A stretch of 64,000 bases of DNA from Atherix ibis (lineage: Eukaryota > Arthropoda > Insecta > Diptera > Athericidae): NCBI GenBank assembly GCA_958298945.1, contig OY282605.1:119346267-119410266 (forward strand), written 5' to 3'. The translations under genes and the position numbers were made by a program. Positions 52,070 through 63,429 of this stretch are shown piece by piece; positions within the stretch are counted from its first letter, which is position 1, and the number at the start of each line of letters is the position of its first letter. Below the pieces are notes generated by a model. It did no database searches, was not told the DNA's origin, and worked only from the letters and a program-made list of their open reading frames with translations.

Positions 52070-54055
52070 CTTGGCTAATCGACATTTATACTTTGGAAAT
52101 TTGAGTCCTTTAGCTGAAATTCTTCAAAGGATTTACAAGGAACGTATTTAAACTCAATAGAAATAATAGCTTCAATCGCGACATCAAGAATAACATAAAC
52201 TTTATCATGAAATCAGGACACCCTAAATTTTTTTCCATAATTCCCAATCATGACCGTAATACCAAATTAATTATTTAATATTTTTTTTGTTTTTATTTTT
52301 AAATATTCATACTTTAAAGATTGGTAAACTTTAAGAATAGAAACATGCTTCCAGATACTAAAGTATATCACTTTATGATGTTATTACGCAAAAAAAAAAC
52401 TCCAAACAATTTATAATAAGTAAAAAAAAAAATTCACGAACGGGCATGTCTGCATCGATAATTAAATTAAAATTTTTATCAAAGGCAGACACGATAGCCT
52501 TTTAAAAGTGAAATTTTGATTTTGTTCATATTTAAGAATCGATTTTTTTTTCGTAGCTCCGTTTATCGATAATTTAAAAGACTTTTTAAACCTAAAATAA
52601 AAAAAATCTCCTAACAGTCTATATTCAGGAAGGGGAGACTTACTTAGTAATGGGCAACATTGAAAACCACCATCGTCAAAAAGTCCCGCACTTCTATTCC
52701 CATTCAAGCCAGACCGAATGATTTATATAATTTTGAGGTTGAAATCCGAAACTCTATTGGAGATTGACTTTCAAAACCTGATGGCCCTTTTACCTTTCGT
52801 AGAATATTTAGGCTGTTTCTTATTGCTGGCACTTTTGCTTCATATTACGAAAAAGGGATATTCTTCATTGTTGCAAAACAGTCCATACAAACTGTGCACA
52901 ATATTATCAATTCTATAGGAATTCTGTTAGTATGCCTTTATGGGTTTTATTGGTTCAAACAATTTCATGTCATAATGTTCATCAAAACTGAATTGACTGA
53001 CTAGGATAAACACAAATTTCATCCACCCTCTTCGCAATATCCATGTAAGTATATTTAAAAACCTATAAGGGCAAACGAATATTTCTACATTAGGGATTGT
53101 ATTAACTAAAATTGGTAATGCATTTTATAGGTTTCAATTACGAAATATTATTGACTATGGTTCTCGGTAAAGTAGTTGAGTTGTAACAGAAAAAAATTTG
53201 CTAAAAACTTCCAATAAAAATGTCTACACAAGAATGGAGTTAATTTTTTTTTGCTCTTAAAAACAAAAATATTCAAATAAAAAAAAAACCACAGAAACTT
53301 GATAAGAAATGTTAAAAATATTTTTAAAAAAAATTCTTTTTATAAAAAAGCATCTTTACTGTATGAGGCCAATTGTAATAAATCGGCAATATTTGAAAAT
53401 AACTGAATTATTTAATTTATAATTAAAAAAATATTTTCTTATTAACGTTATTACTTGATAAAAATAATTTAAAAAAATATATAATTAATAATATAAATAA
53501 GATAATTTTTTACACATTGACGACGAAATTTTTATAGCGACTGTTAGTGCCATCTATGAGATAATTTTGCAATTAAATCGAAATTTTTTTCCCACGTACT
53601 TTTTTAGTTATTTATGCTTCTTTTTCTTCTTAAGATATAAAGGATAAAAATATTTCGTTCATTACAATAGAGATTTATGGTAGATGAAGGCTTTTGATAG
53701 ACCAAAAGCGTCAAGCCAGGACACGCGAGTGTTAGACTTGAAACACTGAATTGAAGAAAGAGCCTCGGCGCAAAGTCGTAGCATGATTATTGTTATCAGA
53801 CTTTCGGTTGATAATAATAATCATTAGTAAAAAAAAAATTAAAAAAAAATAATAAAAATTATGCTCAGACAAAATATAATAAATGTTTCTAGTATCTATT
53901 GTGAATAATGCTTCCCCAGCTCTAAATCTTGACCACCCAGAACTGATGTACTCAGCGGAGAATTAAATGAAGCAAATATAAATACGTCCCAGAAATTCGT
54001 ACTCTTTTTCGTAAATCGGGTCCTCACCTCTCTTTCCTACCAAATATATACTTAT
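52070..54055. other. Intergenic, no recognised gene
   Basis: About 2 kb. Minus open frame 52462-52707 and plus frame 52718-52918 show no domain, and I would not annotate them. A small inverted repeat GATTATTGTTATCA / TGATAATAATAATC lies at 53786-53823. Confidence 0.35.
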
Positions 54056-54059
54056 GTTG

Positions 54060-54320
54060 ATACTATAGCACGTGACACTAAAGTTAGGTACCTACGACTG
54101 TAGTTAGATAAGCCCTTCAAAAGGAATTCATACACAAGCAGACGATATCGACAAATACTTGGTTTTTTAGGCAAACATTCAGATTTAACCATAGACATCA
54201 TACTAATTAGCATGTCCTACTGAAACCAATATGCACTTACGGACTATAGCTCTGGGGTTCTAACAAGCCCTCCAGTTCCTGTTCTGTTCAATCGCTTGAG
54301 TCAAAAATTTTTATGATTTC
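54060..54320 (+). pseudogene. Non-LTR retrotransposon (Jockey-like) RT C-terminal fragment
   Basis: Across frames: LGKHSDLTIDI, then LLKPICTYGL*LWGSNKPSSS. The motif LGRKS.L...K.L.YK..LKP.WTYG.QLWG..S.SN is the hallmark of the region after the palm of Jockey-type reverse transcriptases. Stops present; isolated fragment. Confidence 0.6.
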
Positions 54321-54496
54321 TTTTTTATTCGTAATAATTGTGATCATCGCGATCATATAAAAAATCGTCATATAAAAAATCCATGTTAATCCACTTGTTC
54401 AGAGGTTATTCTCCACTTTCTTTTCTATAAACACTTATCGACAATTTGAGCCTTATTATTTAGTTTGTGCCTTGTAAGTATATTTAATAATTGGGC

Positions 54497-55722
54497 AGGT
54501 ATATGTAATAAAAAGTAATCCATTATTTTGCCAATAGATGGCTTTAGGAGTCTGTATCTCCCGTTTTAAAAGTGCGATCGGGTTGCACTAGATGGCGTTA
54601 GAAAGATAAGCTTCTCATACAGTTTTGTGATTACTTGACTCAGTATTTTTTTAAGCACGCGTCAAAGATGGACACCAACAAAGAGATTCCATTGCACTAG
54701 ATGGCGTTTGTACTAAAAAAGCTTCTCATACAGTTTTGTGATTACTTGACTCAGTATTTTTTTAGCACGCGTCAAAAATGGACACCAATAAAGAGAAAAT
54801 ACGCCATATTTTACAATTTTTCTTCGATAAAGGCGAAAACGCAAGCCAGGCAGCTGAAAATGTGAATAGTGTTTATGGTCCTGATACTGTAACAGCCAAT
54901 CATGCGCAATTTCGGTTTCGTCGATTCCGCTCTGGAAGGCCAATTGTCGAAAATATCGATAAAATAACGGAACCACTTAAATAAGGCTGGATACAAAAAC
55001 AAGCTCGATGTATGGGTGCCACACGAGTTATGGCAAAAAAACCTCATGGACGGAATTTCCATCTGCGCATCCCTGCTGAATCGCAACAATATCGATCCAT
55101 TTCTGAAGCGGATGGTTACTGGTCATGAAAAGTGGGTCACGCCGGCGCAAACGGTGGTCAAGCCAGGATTGACAGCCAGGAAGGTTTTGCTGTGTGTTTG
55201 GTGGGACTGGCAGGGAATCATCTACTATGAGCTGCTCCCCTACGGCCGAACTCTTAATTCGGACCTATACTGTCAACAATTGGACCGTCTGAAAGAAGCA
55301 ATCGCCCAGAAGCGGCCAGCTTTGGCCAATAGGAGAGGAATTGTGTTCCATCAGGACAACGCCAGACCGCATACATCGATAGTGACTCGCCAGAAATTCC
55401 GGGACCTTGGTGGGATGTTCTTATGCATCCACCTTATAGTCCGGACCTGGCACCAAGTGATTACCACCTCTTCCTGTCTATGACGAATGATTTTGCAAGT
55501 GAAAAATTCGCCTCAAGAGAAGATTGTGAAAATCGACTGTCCCAGTTTTTTGCCAATAGGGACGAGGGTTTCTATGAGAGAAGCATTATGAAATTACCTC
55601 CAAAATGGCAACAAGTTATCGAACAAAACGGTGCATATTTGACCTAAATCGTATCATTCTATCTGTGCTAACTAAAACCTTCAATTTAATCCAAAAATAA
55701 TGGATTTCTTTTTACTATACCT
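54497..55722 (+). mobile_element. Mariner (cecropia/mellifera-like), both ends recognisable, dead transposase
   Basis: Ends AGGTATATGTAATAAAAAGT...AATCCATTATTTT at the left and the complement of AATAATGGATTTCTTTTTAC at the right. The transposase starts MDTNKEKIRHILQFFFDKGEN at 54778, but jumps from RFRSG to RPIVEN (deletion) and then shifts frame. From 55016 it reads WVPHELWQKN, MVTGHEKWVT (His replaces the first catalytic Asp), WWDWQGIIYYELLPYG, FHQDNARPHTS; after another shift SPDLAPSDYHLF and the C-terminus NGAYLT. The second and third Asp are present. Confidence 0.8.
54583..54799 (+). repeat. 109-bp tandem duplication over the transposase start
   Basis: TTGCACTAGATGGCGTT...GGACACCAA.AAAGAGA occurs twice in tandem (from 54583 and from 54692). 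It duplicates the 5' UTR and first codons of the mariner. The first ATG (54668) opens a ten-codon frame that ends at TAG; the second (54778) is the transposase start. Confidence 0.85.
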
Positions 55723-55973
55723 TATAAATCGACGGAGAGCTGAAAAAAGGCGTCAACAGGGATTGCCTTAAGTTGTGCGTTTTCACTCCTTTGGATTTTA
55801 TCCTTTCAGGTAGTTTTGGTAATTAAAAATATTCACTCCGACTTAGATAAGATTACCACAGTACTTGAAAGGATCAGAAAAAAATTTGATAACTTTTTTA
55901 TAAAACTTTCAAGTAGTTCTTTATAAAAAAAAATTTTTTTCGACAAGTGCCCTCTTCCACACCACGTTTTCAT

Positions 55974-56110
55974 CAGTTTTCGATGTTGAAAGTCTCTCTG
56001 AGCGATGATCGTCTGTCACTGTTTCTTGGCCCACCAAAACTGTTTTATGTCATCGATAAACTCTTGATAAGGATTGTTTCCAATAGGCTGTTTGGATTCA
56101 CCAAAGCTTA
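55974..56110 (-). pseudogene. Short mariner-type HTH fragment
   Basis: On the minus strand one frame reads YQEFIDDIKTVLVGQETVTDDHRSERLSTSKTDENV (given here in pieces: YQEFIDDIK; GQETVTDD; SERLSTSKTDENV). The GRE.V.DD.RS.RPSTSKTDENV motif is the linker after the first HTH in family B-like mariners. Nothing else of the element is seen. Confidence 0.45.
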
Positions 56111-56239
56111 ACACAAAATTTGATGGGACATCATCGCTACAAATTTCACTTTCCAATTTTTCGTAATGCACTACGAAAAGAGTTATCGCGCCTAGTTAAC
56201 GGATCGGTTACTGTAAATATATGAAAAATTAATTTAAAA

Positions 56240-58240
56240 AAAAACCTAAAACTTATAAATAGAAATCTTGTGAAATGTTACTTAACTTCTTAAAAAATAC
56301 CTGCTTACGATGGAGCAAACATTTAACCAACACAATTCCTCCGAGGAAGTTTTTTTTAAAGAAATTTACACAAACTTGTATATTTTTAACAATAAAATTA
56401 TTCGTATGGAACAACATATAGGTGTTGAAAATTCTATTTTTGCTTACATTCAAGCAAATTGTAGATAATAAAGAACAGCATTAAAGAGACTGTTAAGTCG
56501 AACGTTTTTTTTTTTCAACTTAAATTCATCTATAAAAAACTGCAAATGTCTTAATCAGTTCAAGAAGAGCTTGTCATCTTCCTTTCTTTTGCTTATAAAT
56601 GAGCAAAATATATAATAAAGCAGATTTAAAAAAAAAACAGATTTAAAAAATTCCCTACACTGTTATTATTGTATTATTTTAACTTTTGTACAAAAAATAT
56701 AATTTAACTGATTAGAAATTTAGTATACAAATTTTTTTCGCAAAATCTTTTCAGCACTAACTCACCGATGAGCAAAATCTTTATCAAAACCAATTTATCT
56801 TTTCAATTTTCGTAATCAAATTTTCCGAGCTTCCATTTAATTTTTAAAAGTAAGTTTTTTTTGAATTTATAAATAAAAATATTGTAAAATTTTTCTTAAC
56901 TTCTTACAAAAAATTTGCTCACGATGGAGCAAAAATTTAACCAACACTATTGCTACTGAAAATTTTAAAAAAAAATTTTCACAAACTTGTACGTTTTTAT
57001 AATAAAATTATTTGTAAGGAAGATCATTTCGTTGTCGAATATTCTATTTTTGCTTATAATCAAGCACCAGTTGATAATATAGCATATCATTAAAGTCCTA
57101 AGTTCATAAACTTTATCCACTTATGATCATCTATAAAAGAAAATGTCAAGGGCTTAATCAATTTGTGAAAAATACATGTTACTCTTGAACTTCTGTAAAT
57201 ATCCTTTCAAATGAGCAAAACACATAATATAGTAAAATTATTTTAAAAATGTATTTAAAAAATCCTGCATACATTTAGGTTTTTTTATACAAAAAGTATA
57301 AATCAATCAAGCAGATATTTGGTATATAAATCTTTTCAGCAAAATGGTTTGATGCACTTACTTAACAATAAGCAAAAACTATATCAAACAAAATTTTACT
57401 TTTCAATTTTTTTAAATCAAATATTCCGAATTTGCATTTCATTTTTAATAGGATTTTTTTTATTGAGAATTTAAAATTGTTTACTTGAACAATCATCATA
57501 GCCAAGAACATTTGCCTAAATAAAATCTGCTCACGATTGAGCAACAATTCAACCAACACTATTGCTCTTAGAAATCTTTTTCAAAGAAATTTACTCAAAC
57601 TTGTACATTTTTGTAATAAAATTATTCGTATGAAAGGTATCGAAAATTCTATTTTTGCTTACAATCAAGCAAAATACAGATAAAATAATAGACTTTTAGG
57701 TCATATTATTTTTATTAACATTAATTCATATTTTTTTTTTAAAATTGAAACGAATAAATTAGTTAGAGGATAGCCCATGTTAGTCTTCAGCTTCCTTGCA
57801 TTTGCTTACAAATCAGCAAAAATTATTTTGTGAAGGGTTTTGAAAAATCAGTTAAACTTTTATTAATATTTTAATTTATATACACAAATAACAATTTATC
57901 TGAGCAGAAATTTGTTATAAAATTCTTTTTAGCAAAATGGTTTAGTCCATTTGCTCACATATAAGCAAAAACTTTATCAAAAAAATTTATATTTTCAATT
58001 TTCGTACTATTTTCTTATTGTAAATATATCAAAAATTAATGAAAATCAAATCAAAAACGAAAATTATAAGAAAATAAAATTTAACAATAATTTTGTAAAG
58101 AAAAAAAAAAAATGCACAATAAAAATGTGCGTAAGCAAAAATAAAATTTCAAATCTAATTTTTTTCAATAGAATTTTCTCAAGCATGCACGTTTTATTCA
58201 AATTGTTTTCATTGAATTACAAAAAGTGAAAATATAAACT
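56240..58240. repeat. Tandem array of ~612-bp units rich in small inverted repeats
   Basis: Landmarks recur at a constant spacing. TGCTTACGATGGAGCAAA near 56302, TTGCTCACGATGGAGCAAA near 56914 and TGCTCACGATTGAGCAA near 57528 are 612-614 bp apart. TCTATTTTTGCTTA.AATCAAGCA recurs at about 56438, 57049 and 57650; a CTCACCGATGAGCAAAA-type motif at about 56762, 57360 and 57952. Each unit has four or so short hairpins of the form GCTYA...TRAGC. A fourth unit starting near 58120 is degenerate. A+T is very high and there is no coding pattern. A related unit is at 63430-64000. Confidence 0.7.
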
Positions 58241-60209
58241 AAAATAATAAAAGAAGAAAACAAAAAAAAAACATAAAAATTGGCTAAGGTATGGAAAAAA
58301 CAATCTCTTTAAATATTACGCAAAAATTTCAACAACTAAAAAAAAAACTGCAAAAACGAAACGTGAAATAAAATTTGAACAAGCAAACAAACCAAAACTC
58401 ACACCACACACGCAACTGTCAAACTTTCTTTTCAATTCAAATTCGACATTCACCTGAATACGTCACAACATTGTCAGCTGTTTTACGGAGCACCGATTAG
58501 CATTTTTTGTCTTTGCTACTCGCCGCTTTGTCTTTTCAAATTTTCAATGTTTTCGTTTTCTAATGTTTTCTTTTTGGTTTTTTATTTTGTTTTGTAACAC
58601 ATAATATTTCGGTTAATATTTTTATTGTTTTTTTTTATTTTGTTACAAAACTACAGGGTGGCTAATAAGTACTAATAGATCCAATCAGTTCGACTAATAA
58701 AAAAACAGCAGATTTTATGCAAAAATTGATTGATTTTATTGAAAATTTCATAATAAAAATTTAGACATTCAAAAAAATGGAAACAATTCATTTATTCCGG
58801 CAGAAAAAAAATATCTTTTATTGTTTTTATTTGTATTTATTATGAAGCTAACCCAAGCCAATTTGGAGTGAACGTCGTATGAAAAGTGGTTCTCTTTTGT
58901 TTGTAAGATTTGAAAAATTTGAAGGTCTCAAAAAAAGTGTTTTGTTGAATTTTTTTCATGTTGTTTTTTTTTCTTTAAAGCAACAGGTAAACTGTAGACA
59001 GGTACACGCATAAAATTTAAAAAAAATTTAAAAATATAGAAAGTACTCATACGGTAACATTTTGTTTAAAAATGTCCGGTTTTTAAGGATTTATCGAAAA
59101 CAAGTTCAAAGGCTGGTCCACGTTTAACTTGTATTATTTTGTAAAGAAATTTTTTCGAGTTTTTGTTTTTCTTGTCTTTTCTACCGTTCAGTTTTTGCCG
59201 TATTTTCTTTTCCAATTTCATTTAGGTAAATCTGTTTGATTATCTATCAATCAGTAAATTGGGGCATTTTTTTCTGTCTTGTCTTTGCAAAAATTTCCTG
59301 TATTTCCTGCCTTAAGGCATTCATGGCTAACAACCTGTTTCGGTGGATACTCTTCAACTGACCTTAGTGAAGGTAAGAAATCTGAATGTAGTCAAATTAC
59401 CGTTCGGCAACTTATATCATCTTAAGTGTTTTTTTTTTTTATTATATAAAATTTTCAAATTATAGTGAAGAAAAGTAAAAAAAAATTCATAGATGTCGTT
59501 GTGTTAGATTGGACACTTTCTCGTTATAAAAAAATCATTTCTCGATAACAAAACACATCACAGTTATAGAAAAAAAATTACTTTTTAATACCATTTACAA
59601 GATTAAGTATTATTAATAAAAATTTGAGATTTAATTAAAATATTATTTAATCTGGATTGCTCAGGGAAAGTGTTGCCTCAATATTTTGTGATGGAAAAAT
59701 CAAAAATACTTAAACGACTTTTTTTTAAAAATAAATCAAGTGCACATAGAATTTTGCTTACTTTTTTAAATATTTCAATTTTATTAATTGTGAAAATATT
59801 TATTCTAAGTCAGTAGGGACCATACAGCAAAGAGGGTTTTTATCCAATTTGTATGTCTGAAAGCAGAGTTTAATTAACTACACTTTAAATTTAGAGTTTC
59901 CTAAAGTTTTTATTTTATTATATTGCTTAAATAATCGCATTATATCGTATATAAAAAAATACAAGTCTTTTTTTAACGATTGCATCATTTTGGGGTAATT
60001 TTTTTAAGAATTTTTCGAACATTTAGGACATTACTTGATTGATGTTTGTATTTAAATGCTACAAGTGTAGAAATATTTTAGGTAAATATAATCTTTTATG
60101 CAATTTTATAAGTAAAAATCTAATAGTGTCAAATTATAAAAGGGCTGATTCGAAATTACACGTCCTGGGCACTTTTTCGCGCACTTAAACCAAAATTTGT
60201 CATGCTATA
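58241..60209. other. A/T-rich intergenic DNA with a solitary mariner-like end
   Basis: CAGGGTGGCTAATAAGT at 58655 resembles an irritans-type mariner terminal repeat but no partner or transposase follows. Otherwise nothing supported. Confidence 0.35.
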
Positions 60210-61002
60210 CGAGGTCTGTTCAAAAAAGACCGCGAATTTTGAATTTTCGCGGGTTATGTGTATTCGATTTTCGATTTTCTTTTTGTGACGTTATGTTGGT
60301 ACTCATGTCTCTCACTTATGCCGATAAGTTCGGCCATTTTGAATGTTCAGTTAATTTTTGACAGCTGCTTTGCTTACACGTGTTTTGGCTCGTCTTCGAT
60401 TTTTGCCCATTCCAAAAAATGGATCAAAGAATCTGTTTCGGAAACAAGAAAAAGTCACGGGGGACCAGATCTGGGGAAAACGATGGCTGCTGCATTATAA
60501 GTGTGTTGTTTTTGGCCAAAAATTCGCGCACAAACAACAATGCGGGAGCAGGGGCGTTTTCATGGTGCAAAAGTCAATTTTTGTTCTTACACAAATCCGG
60601 GCGTTTCTGGCGGATTGCTTCACCCAACTTGCGCATAACTTGCAGGTAATATTCCTTATTGACCGTTCTACCCTGTTGCAAGCACTCATGATGCACTACG
60701 CCCCTGCAATCGAAGAGAACTAAGCAAAACCTTCACATTCGACCGAACTTGGCGCGCTTTTTTCGGTCTTGGCTGGTGCGGCAGCTTCCATTGGGATAAT
60801 TGAGCTTTGGTTTCCACGTCATAACCATAAACCGATGATTCGTCAACAGTTATGACCCTCTGGACCAAATTTAGGGTCGTCGCAGAACTTGTCGACATAA
60901 GTGAGAGACATGAGTACCAACATAACATCACAAAAAATCGAAAATCGAATATACGTAACCCGCGGAAATGCAAAATTCACGATACTTTTTCAACAGACCT
61001 CG
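60210..61002 (-). mobile_element. Mariner family B copy 3, rearranged with two 5' ends
   Basis: 793 bp between TA dinucleotides. Left end CGAGGTCTGTTCAAAAAAGA and right end (complement) CGAGGTCTGTTGAAAAAGTA. About 120 bp after each end is also inverted, because both ends are the 5' end of the family (compare 10705-10830): CGGGTTATG/CGGGTTACG, GATTTTCGATTTT, GGTACTCATGTCTCTCACTT. Between them, minus strand, lies VITVDESSVYGYDVETKAQ, KKARQVRSNVKVLLSSL, LHHENAPAPA, FLAKNN, then SPDLVPRDFFLFP, where it meets the inverted 5' end. The 3' end is missing. The segment deleted in copies 1 and 2 is present here, but the second catalytic Asp is Glu. Confidence 0.82.
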
Positions 61003-61069
61003 TATAGCTTGTGGTACAATTTTTTAAACTAAATATTTTCCAGTTCTCATTAATATTTAAGTGCAAACC

Positions 61070-61295
61070 AAAAAAAAAAAATAGTAATCTTATTGTCATT
61101 AATGGTAACGATCTGTGCTTCTTCATTTTTGAAAAAATATGGGCCAATAATACCTTTAGCCCAAAATGCACACCAGACATTCACTTTTCGCAGATACAAA
61201 AACTTATCAAAAATCACTTGTGGGTTTTTAGAGCCTCATATATGGTAATGTTACTTAAAGAGACCGTTGACAATTTTATAAAGCATTTTTGACCA
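61070..61295 (-). pseudogene. DD41D-type transposase fragment
   Basis: Minus strand: GSKNPQVIFDKFLYLRKV-like sequence, VNVWCAFWAKGIIGPYFFKN, then an AQIVTINDNKIT region equivalent to TVTVNGDRYR. Only the middle of the transposase remains. It is adjacent to the RT fragment at 61296. Confidence 0.6.
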
Positions 61296-61650
61296 AAGGA
61301 ATATGTTTCGTTGTGAGTTGGAAGGCTTAGGAGCGCAACAGAGTTCTAGTCCGTAAGTCCATGTTGGTTTGAGTAAGGCATTGACTGAAAGTAGTTTCCT
61401 GTCTATAGTAAGCTTAGTACATTCGTCTAGAAATACAAGTAGTTGACGCTATTATATGTTAAGTTTCACTCTGTCGAGGCTCAATCCCTAATACCAAAAT
61501 CTTCAGTATCTTGGGTTATTTCACCACCATTAAGATAATTGGGAGGATATGGTCCATGGCGAAGGGTAGCAAAGTTACATGAACACATTTGCCTTCGTTC
61601 ACTTTTATTCTCTACATGGTAAACCAGTTGTTGAGAATTTAAATTTGAGT
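61296..61650 (-). pseudogene. Jockey-like RT C-terminal fragment
   Basis: Minus strand: C.CNFATLRHGPYPPNYLNGG, ITQDTE, a decayed LGIRLDR region, then RKLLSVNALLKPTWTYGLEL and CCAPKPSNSQ. It matches the region after the palm domain of Jockey-type reverse transcriptases (HVTFTLRRG..PPV.LNG ... YLG..LDRRLTW ... LKP.WTYG). Frame slips present. Confidence 0.65.
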
Positions 61651-63429
61651 TTAAAAGATTTCAAAACCATACTGGCGATTTTTGCTTGATAGCATCATTT
61701 ATTTAAAAATATTGGTCTATGAGGAATGATTTTAGTATTTGATGATATGTGGAAGAAGATCCTCTTGATCAAAAGCTTATCTAATCTTTAGAGACATATC
61801 AAAAAATTCTCTTTTATTTCTAAACGATATATAATGAAATTGACGATTCAATGACACTGCTCGGTAGTGGAGTAATAGGAGCAAAAAAAATTATATTAAA
61901 TCGAAAAACTTTCAAAAAAATCTGTAACAAGTATACCAGTTCTGATAGATTTCAATTTAAATTTAAAGAATCTCATATAATTTTTTGAACCGTTAAGCTA
62001 TCAAGATCGAAGATGATTCAGTCCGCAAAGAATTGATCAGAACGTAAAAGGAAAAGAGGGTAAGAGAGTGTATATTTTTAATAAATTTATTTTGAATAAA
62101 TTACTTACTATACAAAATATACAATAAAATAAAAATGAAAACTTGAAGTTGCCTAACTCGTTTCTTGATGCATTACCGTCTTAGCCATAATTATTGCTCA
62201 ATAATCATAAATTCTTCGTGAATAATTTTCATCCGTTCACTAGTTGACTTTTAGAATTTTCGGTTGTCTATGGTCATTTTCTTAATTCTTTTTGCCTCTT
62301 TTAGGAATAATAAATGTTTGCCTACATTAATTTTAGTAAGAAACATTACTTCCGATCCTGTTTCTATACTCCCACGATTTAAAAAAAAAAAAAAAAATTC
62401 AGACCACATCAAAGTTGACCCATTAAATGTTGTTTAAATCTATTCAAGTATGAGTATTTTTAGAAAATGCAAATATTAAAATGAAAATTTATTGCAAAAA
62501 CTTTTATCGTTTTTTATTTTTATTATAATTTTTTCCTTCGAGTATTGAAATAATTCGAAAAGCATCGTAGCTATTATCAAACTTCATTTATCATAATCAG
62601 AATCGCAATTTCTATTTATTTTTATGACAATTCCTGCTTGGTATGGATCAATTCAAATTCAAATGCTGCATTCCAATTGAAAAATAATTTTTTCTATAAT
62701 ATACGTTTAGATATTGTAATAATTCAAAGCGTTCTGGTGTGTCGAGCGCTGAAATCTTTAAAATGCCCTTGAAAATCGGTATGTAAATAATGAACACAAA
62801 CAGCTTTAGACGAATGCACATTATTGGGTATGCGAGTGTTGTGCTGGGGCGTATTAGAGTGCATATTAGATAATTGGATTGCGCAACTGACATTCATAAA
62901 TGTCTACTTTGTATGAGTCGTATTTTTTTCGCTTTATTATTGCTGACTCACCCTCAGCCCCCCATATTTGTCATTGTTGCAAATTACACAAAATCGAACT
63001 AATTGAAAATTTTCACTTGAACTTTTAAAGAAAATCCCAATAAATTAAAAAGTTTCCCTTCATTTAACAAGTAATTCAAATGTTTCAAATACCTTCGCAT
63101 ATTTACTCATCTGCTTATGAAAACAATACAATTTCTGTAAAAACAAGATTCAGATCAGTCATGTTTAGTTAATCGGAGAGGATAAAAATAAATATTACTT
63201 ATAGTAGGTTCACATATAGAGTCCCGAATGAAACGCCAAAGGATCTTTCCCTAATTTGCTCCCAAAAAAAAAAACCATTTATAAGTTCTCAAAAATTGTT
63301 CGTTTGCTAATTAAGAGAATATTTTCCCATCACTTTATAATTTTTACAAAGCAAACAAAAATTTAATATTCTCAATAAATAAGTTAATCAGTTTTTGCTC
63401 ATAGCAGATCAAAAATGTGATTATGGAAA
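61651..63429. other. Intergenic, no recognised gene
   Basis: About 1.8 kb of AT-rich DNA; the minus open frame 62648-62893 has no recognised domain. Confidence 0.35.

Noticed and set aside
52462..52918. Two opposite open frames that might be a gene pair
   Set aside because: No recognised domain, no start context and no splice signals that join them to anything.
56240..58240. Regular short inverted repeats suggesting a CRISPR-like array
   Set aside because: Eukaryotic context, repeat unit about 612 bp and no uniform spacers; it is a tandem repeat array, not CRISPR.
58655..58671. Mariner end CAGGGTGGCTAATAAGT as evidence of another element
   Set aside because: No complementary end or transposase sequence nearby; a solitary motif is not enough.
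60258..60723. Plus-strand open frames of 80-121 codons
   Set aside because: They are antisense to the transposase remnant of the rearranged family B mariner.
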